Of a stretch of 12,096 bases of DNA, positions 1 to 7,601 are shown one piece after another. The DNA is from JBDNIO01 sp041688215 (GTDB lineage Bacteria; Pseudomonadota; Gammaproteobacteria; Nevskiales; Salinisphaeraceae). Numbering within the stretch: the stretch's first letter is position 1; each line of letters starts with the position of its first letter. Under the pieces are notes generated by a model. That model ran no database searches. It had not been told where the DNA came from and saw nothing but the letters and a program-made list of their open reading frames with translations. The DNA is taken from contig JBDNIO010000097.1 of assembly GCA_041688215.1 (NCBI GenBank), positions 1 through 12,096 of the forward strand. Reading direction: 5' to 3'. The position numbers were made by a program, and so were the translations under genes.

Positions 1-2
1 AA

Positions 3-182
3 CGGCGTTTGATGGACCAATTGCTGGACACTATCGGCGAGGGCTGTCGGTCTATTCGGCCCGGCCGAAGCAAGCCTCGATGTGTTAAACAACGACCTAA
101 ACCGTTTCAACTTATGACCCAGCCTAGACCGCTCATGCGGGTGACCCCGCACCGGGGTAGAACTTGCTCTAAAGGGGCTTAA
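3..182 (+). CDS. IS4-type transposase, C-terminal end (partial)
   Basis: This frame is open from the window edge to TAA at 180-182, giving about 59 residues. The segment RPGRSKPRCVKQRPKPF matches the conserved basic tail of IS4-family DDE transposases, which usually reads roughly RP(D/G)R.(E/K)PR.VK(R/Q)RPKP. Catalytic residues would lie upstream, outside the window, so it is unclear whether the gene is intact. The sequence just after the stop (about 183-215) is probably the non-coding end of the insertion sequence, but no inverted-repeat partner is visible. This tail differs from the C-terminus of the IS4-family transposase at 7602-8822, so it is a second, unrelated copy type. The family call rests on recognising the tail motif only. 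Confidence 0.6.
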   Translation, partial: RRLMDQLLDTIGEGCRSIRPGRSKPRCVKQRPKPFQLMTQPRPLMRVTPHRGRTCSKGA

Positions 183-355
183 GTTAGCGCCATTCCCGTC
201 AGACTCGGGTTTTCGAAACATGCCTTCTAATATAAGGAATCGCCCTGAACTCGAACTGAATTGGCCGTTCAGTATCGATTCAGCACCCCTGGTCTATTCT
301 GTGTGCACAACCGCGAAGTGCGGGATGTTAAACCCGATATTTGAGGAGACAGATC

Positions 356-847
356 ATGCGTAAACTCATAGCAACAACGTTTTTAACGGCCCTGCTGGCA
401 AGCCCCATGGCACTGGCTCAGGATCGCCAGCTTGATCCCATTTTTGAAGTTACGCAGGTAAGCGGTCAACCCGATGCAAGCTGTATCGAAAATACCCGCG
501 ATGACCGTAACATTTTCGTGCGTGCTGCCACCAGCACCGTCGGCCAGACCATTATAGGCGGCCTGCTGGGTGCCGCGCTCGGTAACCAGATCGGCGGCGG
601 TAGCGGCAAGGATATCGCCACCGGTGTCGGCGCTGCAGTCGGTGCGTCCGCAGGTGCCTACAACGCCCAGCGTCAACGTGAAGCCCGCATTCGCGAGTGC
701 CAGCAGTACCAGGGTTATGCCAATAATGGTAATAACTCTTATGGCCAAAACTCATATGGCAATGGTTATAGCAACTCGCCTACTTACCAGAGCGGATACG
801 GCGACTACAACACCTCGGCGGCTGCCGGCTTCAGCCCGAGCCGCTAA
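356..847 (+). CDS. Secreted glycine-zipper protein
   Basis: This is a 163-residue exported protein. ATG 356 is chosen over the upstream in-frame TTG (341) because GAGGAG at 343-348 lies 7 bases before it and because a clean signal peptide then begins the protein (MRKLIATTFLTALLASPMALA, likely cut before Q22). Residues about 63-103 form a glycine-zipper segment with G-rich small-residue heptads (GQTIIGGLLGAALGNQIGGG, then TGVGAAVGASAGA). This matches the 17-kDa antigen/OmpA-like glycine-zipper 2TM group, which inserts in or spans the outer membrane. The C-terminal third is rich in N, G, S and Y and probably disordered. Two cysteines lie near residues 43 and 115. It stands 20 bases before the PepSY gene and may be co-transcribed with it, but it has its own good ribosome site. 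The exact role is unknown. Confidence 0.75.
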   Translation: MRKLIATTFLTALLASPMALAQDRQLDPIFEVTQVSGQPDASCIENTRDDRNIFVRAATSTVGQTIIGGLLGAALGNQIGGGSGKDIATGVGAAVGASAGAYNAQRQREARIRECQQYQGYANNGNNSYGQNSYGNGYSNSPTYQSGYGDYNTSAAAGFSPSR

Positions 848-867
848 GCCATGTACAGGCAAAAGCA

Positions 868-1203
868 ATGCATAACGTTACAATAACGACTATGAGGGGT
901 TTGTTTGCCAGCCTGTTTGTAGCCACGATGCTGACTTTCGCGAGCGCGGCGCAGTCTGCGCCGCGCCTCGCGGGTTTGCTCGACAAGCTGCCGCAGGTGT
1001 CCGGCCCGCAAAACGATTTAGCCCGTCCCAATAACCTGAGTCCGCCAAAGATAAGCCCGGCCGAAGCGGCGCAGCGGGCACGCCAGAAGCACGGTGGCAA
1101 GGTGTTGTCTGTGTATCTGGAACGCAACGGGGCGCGGCCACAATATCGCGTCAAAATAATCGACAACGGTAACGTGCGCGTAGTACGCGTGCCTGCCAAT
1201 TAA
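868..1203 (+). CDS. Small exported PepSY-like protein
   Basis: This is a 111-residue protein with an N-terminal signal sequence (hydrophobic stretch about residues 10-28, likely cleavage after AAQSA31). Residues about 62-108 resemble a single PepSY domain. They begin ISPAEAAQRARQKHGGKVLSVYL and end YRVKIIDNGNVRVVRV, the usual helix, GGKV turn and two-strand pattern. ATG 868 is used. ATG 892 is a possible alternative that leaves a shorter leader, and neither has a strong ribosome site. The gene ends 18 bases before the response regulator and is probably the first gene of that operon. Small periplasmic PepSY proteins are repeatedly found beside PhoP/PhoQ-type systems, so a role in modulating the sensor or a periplasmic protease is plausible but inferred. 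Confidence 0.65.
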   Translation: MHNVTITTMRGLFASLFVATMLTFASAAQSAPRLAGLLDKLPQVSGPQNDLARPNNLSPPKISPAEAAQRARQKHGGKVLSVYLERNGARPQYRVKIIDNGNVRVVRVPAN

Positions 1204-1221
1204 ACGCAAGGGGCAAGGCCT

Positions 1222-1926
1222 GTGCGCGCACTGATTATTGAAGACGATGTTGACCTGCGTGAGCAGATCGCCGCGCAATTACGCCGCGAGGGTTTTGCCG
1301 TAGACGCCACCGGCGACGGTGAAGAGGGCTTGTTCTTCGCCGAGGAATATCCAATCGACGTGGCGATTATTGATCTCGGTCTGCCCGGTATTACCGGCAT
1401 GGAAATTATCCGTGAAGCGCGCAACAAGGGCCGCAGTTTCCCCATTCTTATACTTACAGCGCGCACCCGCTGGCAGGACAAGGTGGAAGGGTTGGAAGCC
1501 GGCGCTGACGATTATGTGGTCAAGCCCTTTCAGCCCGAGGAACTGATGGCTCGGGTTCAGGCACTGGTGCGGCGTTCACGCGGCTGGGCGCGGCCGTTGC
1601 TGGAGTGCGGCAACATTAGCCTGGATACGGCGCGCCAGCATGTCTCGGTGGACGAGCGGCCGATTGAACTCACGGCCTACGAGTATCGCGTGCTCGAACA
1701 CCTCATGCTGCACGCTGGCGAAGTCGTTTCGAAAACCGAGCTTACCAACCACATTTATGAAGAAGACGCCGAGCGCGACAGCAACGTGATCGAAGTATTC
1801 ATCCGGCGCCTGCGCAAAAAACTCGACCCCGACGGCAGCGAACAACCGATTGAAACCTTGCGTGGGCGCGGCTACCGGCTGAATTACCTGCGCAAGGACG
1901 CCGCCGACGGCCAGTCTGCCGAATGA
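1222..1926 (+). CDS. OmpR/PhoB-family response regulator, PhoP-like
   Basis: This is a 234-residue two-component transcription factor. The receiver domain (1-120) has the full active site: acidic pair D8/D9, phospho-acceptor D51 in IIDLGLPG, T79 in LTART and K101 in VVKPF. A winged-helix DNA-binding domain follows (about 125-222, with ELTAYEYRVLEHLM and the ending IETLRGRGYRL). The start is GTG 1222, preceded by AAGGGG at 1208-1213 at suitable spacing. The stop overlaps the kinase start in ATGA, which indicates translational coupling. The order PepSY-regulator-kinase and the overall sequence suggest the PhoP/QseB branch. Without target genes in view, the signal and regulon cannot be named, so no gene symbol is given. 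Confidence 0.93.
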   Translation: MRALIIEDDVDLREQIAAQLRREGFAVDATGDGEEGLFFAEEYPIDVAIIDLGLPGITGMEIIREARNKGRSFPILILTARTRWQDKVEGLEAGADDYVVKPFQPEELMARVQALVRRSRGWARPLLECGNISLDTARQHVSVDERPIELTAYEYRVLEHLMLHAGEVVSKTELTNHIYEEDAERDSNVIEVFIRRLRKKLDPDGSEQPIETLRGRGYRLNYLRKDAADGQSAE

Positions 1927-3266
1927 ATTCACTGCGGGCACGACTGCTCGCCGCAACCGGCATCGTTTTACTCGCCTTCGTCGCCTTCACCGGCTTTGCG
2001 TTGGAGCGCGCCGTGCGTGAACGTGCCGAGCTGGCCGTGCGCGACAAACTCCAGGGGCTGTCCTACGCGCTGCTCGGCAGCGCGGAAATTTCCGATCAGG
2101 GTGAATTTCGCTTATCCGCCGGCAGTCTGCCGGATGGCGCGCTGGGCCGCCCGGGTTCCGGCCTGTATGCGATGGTTATTAATGAAGAAAACGAAATTCT
2201 CTGGCGTTCCCCTTCGCTGGTTGACCGCATCCCGGTCAACCAGGTTCCCGCGGTAGGCGAAACTCGCTTCGCCAACGTCATGACCTCGGACGAGGTTGAG
2301 TGGCAAACCCTGGCGTTCGGTATTCGCTGGGTAGTGGACTCCGGCGAGAGCTTTCGCTATACCCTGGTGGTGGCCGAGGATTCGCGCCCCTTTTATAACC
2401 AGCTCGAACGTTTTCGCAGTGTCCTGTGGGCCTGGCTTACCCTGGCCGCGGTGATTTTGCTGGTGCTGCAACTTCTCATTCTGCAATGGGGTTTGTCGCC
2501 GCTGCGCCGTGTTACGCGCGCTCTGGTTGAAATTGAAAGTGGCGAAAAACCCAGAATCGAGGGTGATTATCCAGCTGAAATCTGGCCCCTGGTTTTCAAC
2601 CTGAATGCCATGCTGGCCAGCGAACGCCAGCGTTTGAAGCGGTATCGCAACGCGCTGGGGGATTTGGCGCATAGCCTGAAAACGCCGATCGCGGTGCTGC
2701 GTGGCCTGGTCGAAAACGACAAACTGCCCGCCGAACACAGCCGCCAGTTACGTGATCAGGTCGGACGTGTGAATGAAATTGTCGACTATCAATTGCAGCG
2801 CGCGGCCGCTGCCGGCAAACGCACCCTGGCGCCGCCGGTGGCGCTGCGTCCAATTGTAGAAAAAATCGTCATGGCACTCGGCAAGGTCTATTACGATGCC
2901 AATATTGCTTTCAAGTTATCCATTCCGCCGAACCTGAAACTGGGGGTAGACGATGGCGATCTGACCGAAATCATGGGCAATCTGCTGGATAACGCCGCCA
3001 AATACGGCAACGGTGAAGTGGCCGTATCCGCACGCAAGCGCCGCGGCGAAACCGAGATCAACATCGACGACAACGGCCCCGGGTTTCCGGAGAAAGATCG
3101 CGTCGAATTACTGCAGCGTGGCGTGCGTGCCGATACCCGGCGCGAGGGTCAGGGTATCGGCCTGGCGGTAACTGGCGAGATCGTGCAAGCCTATGATGGC
3201 CGCATCAAGCTGGCGACCAGTCCACAAAACGGCGGACGGATTCAGCTACACTTCCCACTCGTCTAA
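1923..3266 (+). CDS. Membrane sensor histidine kinase, PhoQ-like
   Basis: This is the 447-residue partner of the upstream regulator; its ATG overlaps the regulator's stop by four bases. The topology is that of a classic sensor. TM1 is about residues 8-27, a periplasmic loop spans about 28-165, and TM2 is about 166-189 (SVLWAWLTLAAVILLVLQLL). A short HAMP-like linker then leads into the catalytic core. The H-box is LAHSLKTP with phospho-acceptor H250, the N-box NLLDNAAKYG (N353/N357), the G1 box DDNGPGF (about 382-388) and the G2 box GQGIGLAV (409-416). H-box wording with S-L-K-T-P is typical of the PhoQ-like group. The periplasmic part ends near FRYTLVVAEDSRPF, a PhoQ/QseC-like sensor fold edge. 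The ligand is unknown. All residues needed for kinase activity are present. Confidence 0.92.
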   Translation: MNSLRARLLAATGIVLLAFVAFTGFALERAVRERAELAVRDKLQGLSYALLGSAEISDQGEFRLSAGSLPDGALGRPGSGLYAMVINEENEILWRSPSLVDRIPVNQVPAVGETRFANVMTSDEVEWQTLAFGIRWVVDSGESFRYTLVVAEDSRPFYNQLERFRSVLWAWLTLAAVILLVLQLLILQWGLSPLRRVTRALVEIESGEKPRIEGDYPAEIWPLVFNLNAMLASERQRLKRYRNALGDLAHSLKTPIAVLRGLVENDKLPAEHSRQLRDQVGRVNEIVDYQLQRAAAAGKRTLAPPVALRPIVEKIVMALGKVYYDANIAFKLSIPPNLKLGVDDGDLTEIMGNLLDNAAKYGNGEVAVSARKRRGETEINIDDNGPGFPEKDRVELLQRGVRADTRREGQGIGLAVTGEIVQAYDGRIKLATSPQNGGRIQLHFPLV

Positions 3267-3301
3267 AACCCACATCTTTGCGAACACTGGACCCGGCTTA
3301 A

Positions 3302-3787
3302 ATGCGAACCGAACCCCAAGCGCCCGAAAGCATAGACGCGGACACCTACTACGCGGTTGTAGGCCCGGCGTTGCAGGCGGCCGCCAAGATTGCCGCCGAG
3401 CGCGGCGACCTGACCCTGGCCGCAGACATGCCGGCCATGCTGGCGTTAATCGAAATGGTCAATCAACTCTCCGCGCAATACCACGAACAGGCAGTCGAAT
3501 ACGAGGACGCCGAGGACTGGCTGCACAGCGCCCCGGCTGCCGCCTGCGTGATGGTGATGCAGGAAGCCAAATTCGAACAGGCAGCCATTGGCCAGTGCCT
3601 GGCGGCGCTGGAAGCGGCTTACGCACAGTTGGCACAGCACCAGGTGACCGCCCCGGCGGTGGAATTGATTCTGCGCGGCGGCCTGCAATTGCAGGCGGGG
3701 GAACGCAAGCTCGCCGCCTTCACCCTGAAACAGGCCACCCGCCGTGTGGTGAGTGAAATTGAAATCTGGCGCGAAAGTACACATTAG
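3302..3787 (+). CDS. Hypothetical helical cytoplasmic protein
   Basis: This is a 161-residue protein that I do not recognise. It has no signal peptide or membrane segment and is rich in Ala, Glu, Gln and Leu, so it is probably almost entirely alpha-helical. Runs such as LQAAAKIAAERGDLTLAADM and LAALEAAYAQLAQ suggest a helical bundle or TPR-like repeats, but no family motif is clear. It starts 35 bases after the kinase and ends 14 bases before the sppA start, so it could be co-transcribed with either. Codon use and base composition match its neighbours, which supports a real core gene. A long plus-strand frame over the same stretch (3193-3756) is a frame shadow. Confidence 0.65.
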   Translation: MRTEPQAPESIDADTYYAVVGPALQAAAKIAAERGDLTLAADMPAMLALIEMVNQLSAQYHEQAVEYEDAEDWLHSAPAAACVMVMQEAKFEQAAIGQCLAALEAAYAQLAQHQVTAPAVELILRGGLQLQAGERKLAAFTLKQATRRVVSEIEIWRESTH

Positions 3788-3801
3788 ATAGAGATTTGAT
3801 C

Positions 3802-4788
3802 ATGCGAAAGCTAATCCGCACCCTGGTACTTCTGCCGCTGGTTCTCCTGCTCGCAGGTTGTGTGGTCGTGCTGGGTTCGCCCTTCAGTTTTTTCGACCGC
3901 GACCCCGGACTGCAGGAAACCACCCTGCAAGGCGAAGGCGACGCCAAGGTGCTGGTGGTGGACATTTCCGGATTCATCAGCGACCAGCCGAGCCAGCAGG
4001 CTTTTGGCCTGGTGGAGAAGCAGAGCATGCTGGCCCGCGTCAAGGCCGAGTTGGAAAAGGCGGAAAAAGACGAGGCCATCAAGGCGCTGGTATTACGTAT
4101 TAACAGCCCCGGCGGCGGCGTAACCGCCAGCGACGAAATTTACCATCTGATCAAAACCTTCAGCGAAAAATCAAAGCTGCCGGTGGTGGCCTCTCTGGGC
4201 AGCCTGGCGGCCTCGGGCGGTTATTACATTGCCTGCAGCGCGGACGAAATTCTGGCACATCCAACTACGGTTACCGGCTCAATCGGTGTGATTCTGGTCG
4301 GCGTGAATATTTCCGGACTAATGGACAAAATCGGTGTCGAAGACCAGACTTTTACCTCTGGCAGGCATAAAGACATTTTATCGCCGCTGCGTGGCGCCAC
4401 TCTCGAAGAGCGCGAGATTGTCTCCGGCGTGCTCGACAGTCTGTTTCAGCGTTTCGTGCGCGTGGTCAAGGAAAATCGCCCCAATCTGGCGGCAGACCAG
4501 CTTGCTGAAATCATAGACGGCCGGATTTTCGCCGCCGACCAGGCAAAGAAAGCCGGCCTGATTGACGGCATCGGCCGCATTGATGATGCCATCGCCGCCG
4601 CCCAAAAACGCGCCGGGTTGGACGAGGCGCGGGTGGTTATTTATCACCGTAGTGGTCAGAACAAGGAAACCATTTATTCTCGCCTGGCCGCGGCCAGTCC
4701 TGCCGCCCCGGTGCTACCGTTTGTAGCGGCGCTGCAATCGGCCACCTCGCCGCAGTTGCTTTACCTCTGGCGCCCAGGGTTGCAATAA
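3802..4788 (+). CDS. sppA: SppA, signal peptide peptidase (36K type, lipoprotein)
   Basis: This is a 328-residue serine protease of family S49 that degrades signal peptides and other membrane-bound peptides. It is the short, single-domain type rather than the duplicated 67K enterobacterial form. ATG 3802 is chosen because it gives a lipoprotein signal, MRKLIRTLVLL..LLLAGC, with lipobox LAGC and lipidated C20. An in-frame TTG at 3796 would add only two residues. The catalytic Ser-Lys pair is visible as S138 in LAASGGYY and K190 in SGRHKDI. The 52-residue spacing equals that of the Bacillus SppA pair (S147/K199). NSPGGGV (about 101-107) forms the oxyanion side. Lipid anchoring would place it at the outer face of the inner membrane. 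It is complete and typical of the family. Confidence 0.93.
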   Translation: MRKLIRTLVLLPLVLLLAGCVVVLGSPFSFFDRDPGLQETTLQGEGDAKVLVVDISGFISDQPSQQAFGLVEKQSMLARVKAELEKAEKDEAIKALVLRINSPGGGVTASDEIYHLIKTFSEKSKLPVVASLGSLAASGGYYIACSADEILAHPTTVTGSIGVILVGVNISGLMDKIGVEDQTFTSGRHKDILSPLRGATLEEREIVSGVLDSLFQRFVRVVKENRPNLAADQLAEIIDGRIFAADQAKKAGLIDGIGRIDDAIAAAQKRAGLDEARVVIYHRSGQNKETIYSRLAAASPAAPVLPFVAALQSATSPQLLYLWRPGLQ

Positions 4789-4885
4789 GCCCGCAACAAC
4801 TCTCGGAACGTCGTCCGGGTACCGCTTGTCCACAACAGTGTGCGAATACCTGTAACACAGTCTTGTTAGCCTGTTTTGTACCCGC

Positions 4886-4900
4886 TGGCACAACACTTGC
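4886..4900 (+). promoter_or_regulatory. Sigma-54 (RpoN) promoter for phaC
   Basis: TGGCAC (4886-4891), five bases, then TTGC (4897-4900) is an exact match to the sigma-54 -24/-12 consensus, with GG and GC at the required spacing. Transcription should begin near 4911-4912. That would leave ATG 4910 at or before the transcript start and makes ATG 4964 the likely phaC start. No enhancer site for an activator could be picked out with confidence in the 95 bases upstream. Control of a PHA synthase by RpoN fits nitrogen-responsive PHA storage in other proteobacteria, but here it is inference from one motif. Confidence 0.7.
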
Positions 4901-4963
4901 CTGAATAGAATGGCAACAAGGCCCAGGTTGGATTCAAAACTCACACGGATAAACGGCGAAACC

Positions 4964-6673
4964 ATGGTCACAACAACGCAAAGACTTAGCGCGGAGATGC
5001 AAAGCGCGGTAGAACAGGCGGAGGACGCGGCGCAGAGCCTGTTAGGTGCAAATATTGTATTAGGTGCAACCCCGAGAGATTTTCTGGATTCGCTGCGACG
5101 ATTCGCGCAGGTACTGGCCGTTAACCCGAGAATTGTCGCCAAAAAGCAACTACAGCTTTCGGGCGAGTTGGTACGCATCATGCTCGGAAAATCCCATATT
5201 GATCCGCCGCCCAAGGACCTGCGTTTCAAACACCCGATCTGGCAAAACAGCCCTTACTACCGGCGAGTAATGCAGTCTTATCTGGTATGGCGCAAGTCGA
5301 TGTTCGATATTCTCGCCTCGGCCAAGGCGGATGAGCGCGACAAGGAACGCGCCAGATTTATTCTGATGTAAATTACCGCAGCGGCGGCGCCCACCAATAA
5401 TCCGTTGGGTAATCCCGGGTTTGTCGACAACCTGATGAAAACCCGCGGCAAATCCGTCCTCAAAGGCGCGCAAAATTTCTGGCAAGACATGCGCCATAAC
5501 CACGGCATGCCGCGCCAGGTCGACAAGGACGCCTTCAGCGTTGGTAAAGACCTGGCGGCTTCCCCCGGTGCGGTCGCATTTCGCAACGAGGTTTGCGAAA
5601 TCCTCCAGTATCAGCCGGCCACCAAAAAGGTGTATCCGAAACCCGTTTTAATGGTACCGCCGCAGATCAACAAGTATTACATCGTCGATCTGGCGCCGGA
5701 TAAAAGCTATGTGAAATACGCCATCGAAAAAGGCCTGCAGGTGTTCGTAATCAGTTGGCGCAACCCCACAGCCGAGCACCGCGACTGGAATCTGGATACT
5801 TACGTAAACACCGTAATCGAAGCTATCGACGCCGTGCGCGACATCAGCGGCCAGGAGTCGATTAACCTCCTGGGCGCCTGTGCCGGCGGCATTACCAGCA
5901 TCGCTACCCTGGCCTACATGCAAACCCAGGGCACCCAGAGTAAGGTGGACAAACTCTCCCTGCTGGTAACCCTGGTCGACGTGAGCCAGCCCACCCTGAT
6001 CGGCCTGTTCGCCTCCGAACCGGCCATGCGTGCCGCGCGTCGCCACGTGCAACGCCAGGGGTTTATCGATGGTGCGGAAATGGGCCGTATGTTCGCCTGG
6101 GTGCGTCCGGCTGATCTGGTATGGCTGTTCTTCGCCAATAACTACATCATGGGTAATAGCCCGCCGGCGTTTGATTTCCTGTATTGGAACAACGACTCCA
6201 CCCGCCTGCCCGCAGGTTTCCACGGCGACTGCATCGACCTGTTTGAGAGCAACCCGCTGGTCACCGGCGAGGGCCTTGAGGTCAATGGTGAAAAAGTCGA
6301 TTCCAAGTCCGTAAACCGCGACGCGTTCATAGTTTCCGGCATCAAAGACCACATCGTGCCCTGGCGTTCATCCTATGCCGCAACCCAAATCCTGAGTGGC
6401 AAAAAACGTTTCGTGCTCGGTACCTCCGGCCACATTCAGGCGGTGGTCACCCCCCCGGGCAAGAAAAACGCCAGCTACTACGTGAATGAAGATTATGCCG
6501 CCGATCCGGACGAATGGCTGCATAACGCCGGCCTGCGCCAGGGTACGTGGTGGGACGAATGGTTCGACTGGATTACCAATAATCAGGAGCAAACCGAAAC
6601 CGCACCCAGGAAGCTCGGCAACGCTGCCTATCCGGCAGGCGATCTGGCGCCGGGGCGGTATGTATTTGGTTAG
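4964..6673 (+). pseudogene. phaC: PHA synthase PhaC, split by an in-frame TAA
   Basis: PHA synthase polymerises 3-hydroxyacyl-CoA into storage polyester. One reading frame runs for 569 codons except for a single TAA at codon 136 (5369-5371). Upstream, residues 1-135 carry the N-terminal PhaC region (PRDFLDSLRRF, NPYYRR-like YLVWRKS, ERARFILM). Downstream, the frame resumes at once with ITAAAAPTNNPLGNPGF. This lines up without a gap with the family block ARF..NLLTDALAPTN, and the stop replaces a residue that is L or Q in relatives. The catalytic triad is intact: C306 in LGACAGGI, D462 in GIKDHIVPW and H490 in SGHIQ. LGACAGG, VPPQINKYY and WNNDSTRLPA resemble the Pseudomonas class II type. The downstream part has no good restart; TTG 5405 and ATG 5435 both lack a ribosome site. 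ATG 4910 is rejected as a start because of the sigma-54 promoter. The cause is a fresh nonsense mutation or a sequencing error. Confidence 0.85.
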
Positions 6674-6712
6674 GCGCCAGCAAGGCTGTGCCACCGCATT
6701 ATATTGATCGTC

Positions 6713-6732
6713 ATTCCCGCGAAGGCGGGAAT
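6713..6732. repeat. dRS3-like palindromic repeat
   Basis: ATTCCCGC-GAAG-GCGGGAAT is a perfect 8-base stem with a four-base loop, 39 bases after the phaC stop. It fits the pattern ATTCCC-N8-GGGAAT known as dRS3 in Neisseria and common in many other proteobacteria as a dispersed repeat. There is no T-tract, so it is not a classic terminator, although the hairpin could still trim or stabilise the phaC transcript end. Confidence 0.7.
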
Positions 6733-6787
6733 CCACGTTCCGCGGCACTTCCACTAAGAATCAATCGTTTCTGAGCCCTGGATTACG

Positions 6788-7144
6788 TTATTCGACCAGA
6801 TCATCAACCGTTACGCCAAGCGCCTCTGCAATCTTTTTGTAAGCGCGCACTGATCCGCCTTTGCCAGACTCAATCTTGCTGATGTACGGGCTGCTAAGCC
6901 CAGTCTTTTGCGCCATCTGCGCCAGAGTTAGGCCACGGAACGTACGAAATACCCGAGCCGGGTTTTCGCCATCAATCAGACGCTCGGCAACTGCGTCGGG
7001 GAAACTTGGTTTGCTAATAGCAGCATCAAAGGCCTGCAAGTCCGCCAGGTCATCAAAGCTGGATTGCAGCGTCTCATATTCGTCAATCGTCAAAATGACA
7101 TGAGTAGGGGTGCCGTTGTACTCAATTATTTGTGGTTTACTCAT
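6788..7144 (-). CDS. XRE-type antitoxin of a RelE-like pair
   Basis: This is a 118-residue antitoxin. The N-terminal part (1-30, QIIEYNGTPTHVILTIDEYE) resembles the Phd/YefM-style fold edge often found in such antitoxins. Residues about 68-117 form a Cro/C1-type helix-turn-helix: LTLAQMAQKTGLSSPYISKIESG, ending IAEALGVTVDDLV. The start ATG (7144-7142) overlaps the toxin stop in ATGA, so the order is toxin first, as in higBA-type operons, and translation is coupled. The protein should bind the operon's own promoter and neutralise the toxin. Here the toxin's 5' end and the native promoter are missing, so this antitoxin is probably orphaned and any expression would depend on a new upstream promoter. 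Confidence 0.85.
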   Translation of the reverse strand: MSKPQIIEYNGTPTHVILTIDEYETLQSSFDDLADLQAFDAAISKPSFPDAVAERLIDGENPARVFRTFRGLTLAQMAQKTGLSSPYISKIESGKGGSVRAYKKIAEALGVTVDDLVE

Positions 7145-7320
7145 TTGTATATCTCGCCTCTTGGCCCGATGCGCAGCACACGCAGGACTACGCCATCAGC
7201 TGTGAATATAACCCGCCAATCACCAACCCGAAGCCGGTATCCCTCGCGGCCCTGTAATTTTTTAATCACGTTGGACAAAGAATTCGGGTTTTCTAGGTAT
7301 TGGTGGAGTTTGGAACGCGA
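7141..7320 (-). pseudogene. RelE/ParE-family toxin, 5'-truncated
   Basis: Only the C-terminal ~57 residues of a RelE-like mRNA-interferase toxin remain. They begin around SKLHQYL and contain NVIKKLQGREGYRLRVGDWR and the C-terminal VLRIGPRGEIYK. These are the conserved core strands of the family, with the R.R.GDWR and GPRGEIY motifs. Relatives are about 85-95 residues, so 25-30 N-terminal residues are lost. The break lies at about 7317-7320, exactly where a short tandem repeat begins. The frame continues through the repeat to a TTG at 7380, adding an unrelated PVLFSSLFSS-like leader, but that start is formed partly by the insertion sequence tip. A functional toxin is unlikely. Confidence 0.8.
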
Positions 7321-7366
7321 GGAAAATAGCGAGGAAAATAGCACAGGAAAATAGCACAGGAAAATA
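7317..7366. repeat. Four-unit short tandem repeat at the element's left tip
   Basis: There are two copies of GCGAGGAAAATA (7317-7328, 7329-7340) followed by two copies of GCACAGGAAAATA (7341-7353, 7354-7366), directly joined to the GGGTCAGG tip. Read as AAAATAGCACAGG, the unit resembles the tip itself with its flank, AAAATAGGGTCAGG. This suggests that tip plus flank was duplicated and then decayed. Confidence 0.85.
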
Positions 7367-7367
7367 G

Positions 7368-7377
7368 GGTCAGGTCT
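7368..7377. repeat. Target-site duplication, left copy
   Basis: GGTCAGGTCT directly precedes the left terminal repeat of the insertion sequence and is repeated exactly at 8884-8893. Ten bases is within the range of IS4-family duplications. Confidence 0.9.
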
Positions 7378-7395
7378 CAATACTGTTCGTTTAGC
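7378..7395 (+). repeat. IS left terminal inverted repeat
   Basis: CAATACTGTTCGTTTAGC is identical to the reverse complement of 8866-8883. It would be bound by the transposase. Confidence 0.93.
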
Positions 7396-7601
7396 ATGAA
7401 ATTGGGTTTTGCCGTCTTATTGAGGATGGCATCGGATCAAGTAGCAAGGCTGTAGCGTTAATTCGCAATGGCGGCGGCCGGGGCCGCTGGAAACTGGCAT
7501 AAGGCGAATGCCGCCGCTTGACCTGGCGGGGCCTTGATAGTCCGCGGCTACTGACACACCGCAAGCCAGCGGCTTCGTTTAAAAGCGCGTCAAACCAGCG
7601 C

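Noticed and set aside
3193..3756. Plus-strand frame of 187 codons over the kinase end and the next gene
   Set aside because: Arg/Gly/Pro-rich translation typical of a shadow frame in GC-rich DNA; it overlaps two better-supported genes.
4910..4963. ATG 4910 as the phaC start (18 extra residues)
   Set aside because: It lies at the predicted transcript start of the sigma-54 promoter, has no ribosome site, and the extra residues show no family resemblance.
5369..5371. Recoded stop (selenocysteine, pyrrolysine or read-through) in phaC
   Set aside because: UAA is not used for either amino acid, no recoding structure is visible, and the aligned residue in relatives is an ordinary L or Q.
5648..6352. 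Minus-strand frame of 234 codons inside phaC
   Set aside because: Antisense to well-conserved PhaC sequence, no ribosome site and no family motif.
6713..6732. Rho-independent terminator for phaC
   Set aside because: Good stem but no T-tract follows on either strand; it fits a dispersed dRS3-like repeat better.
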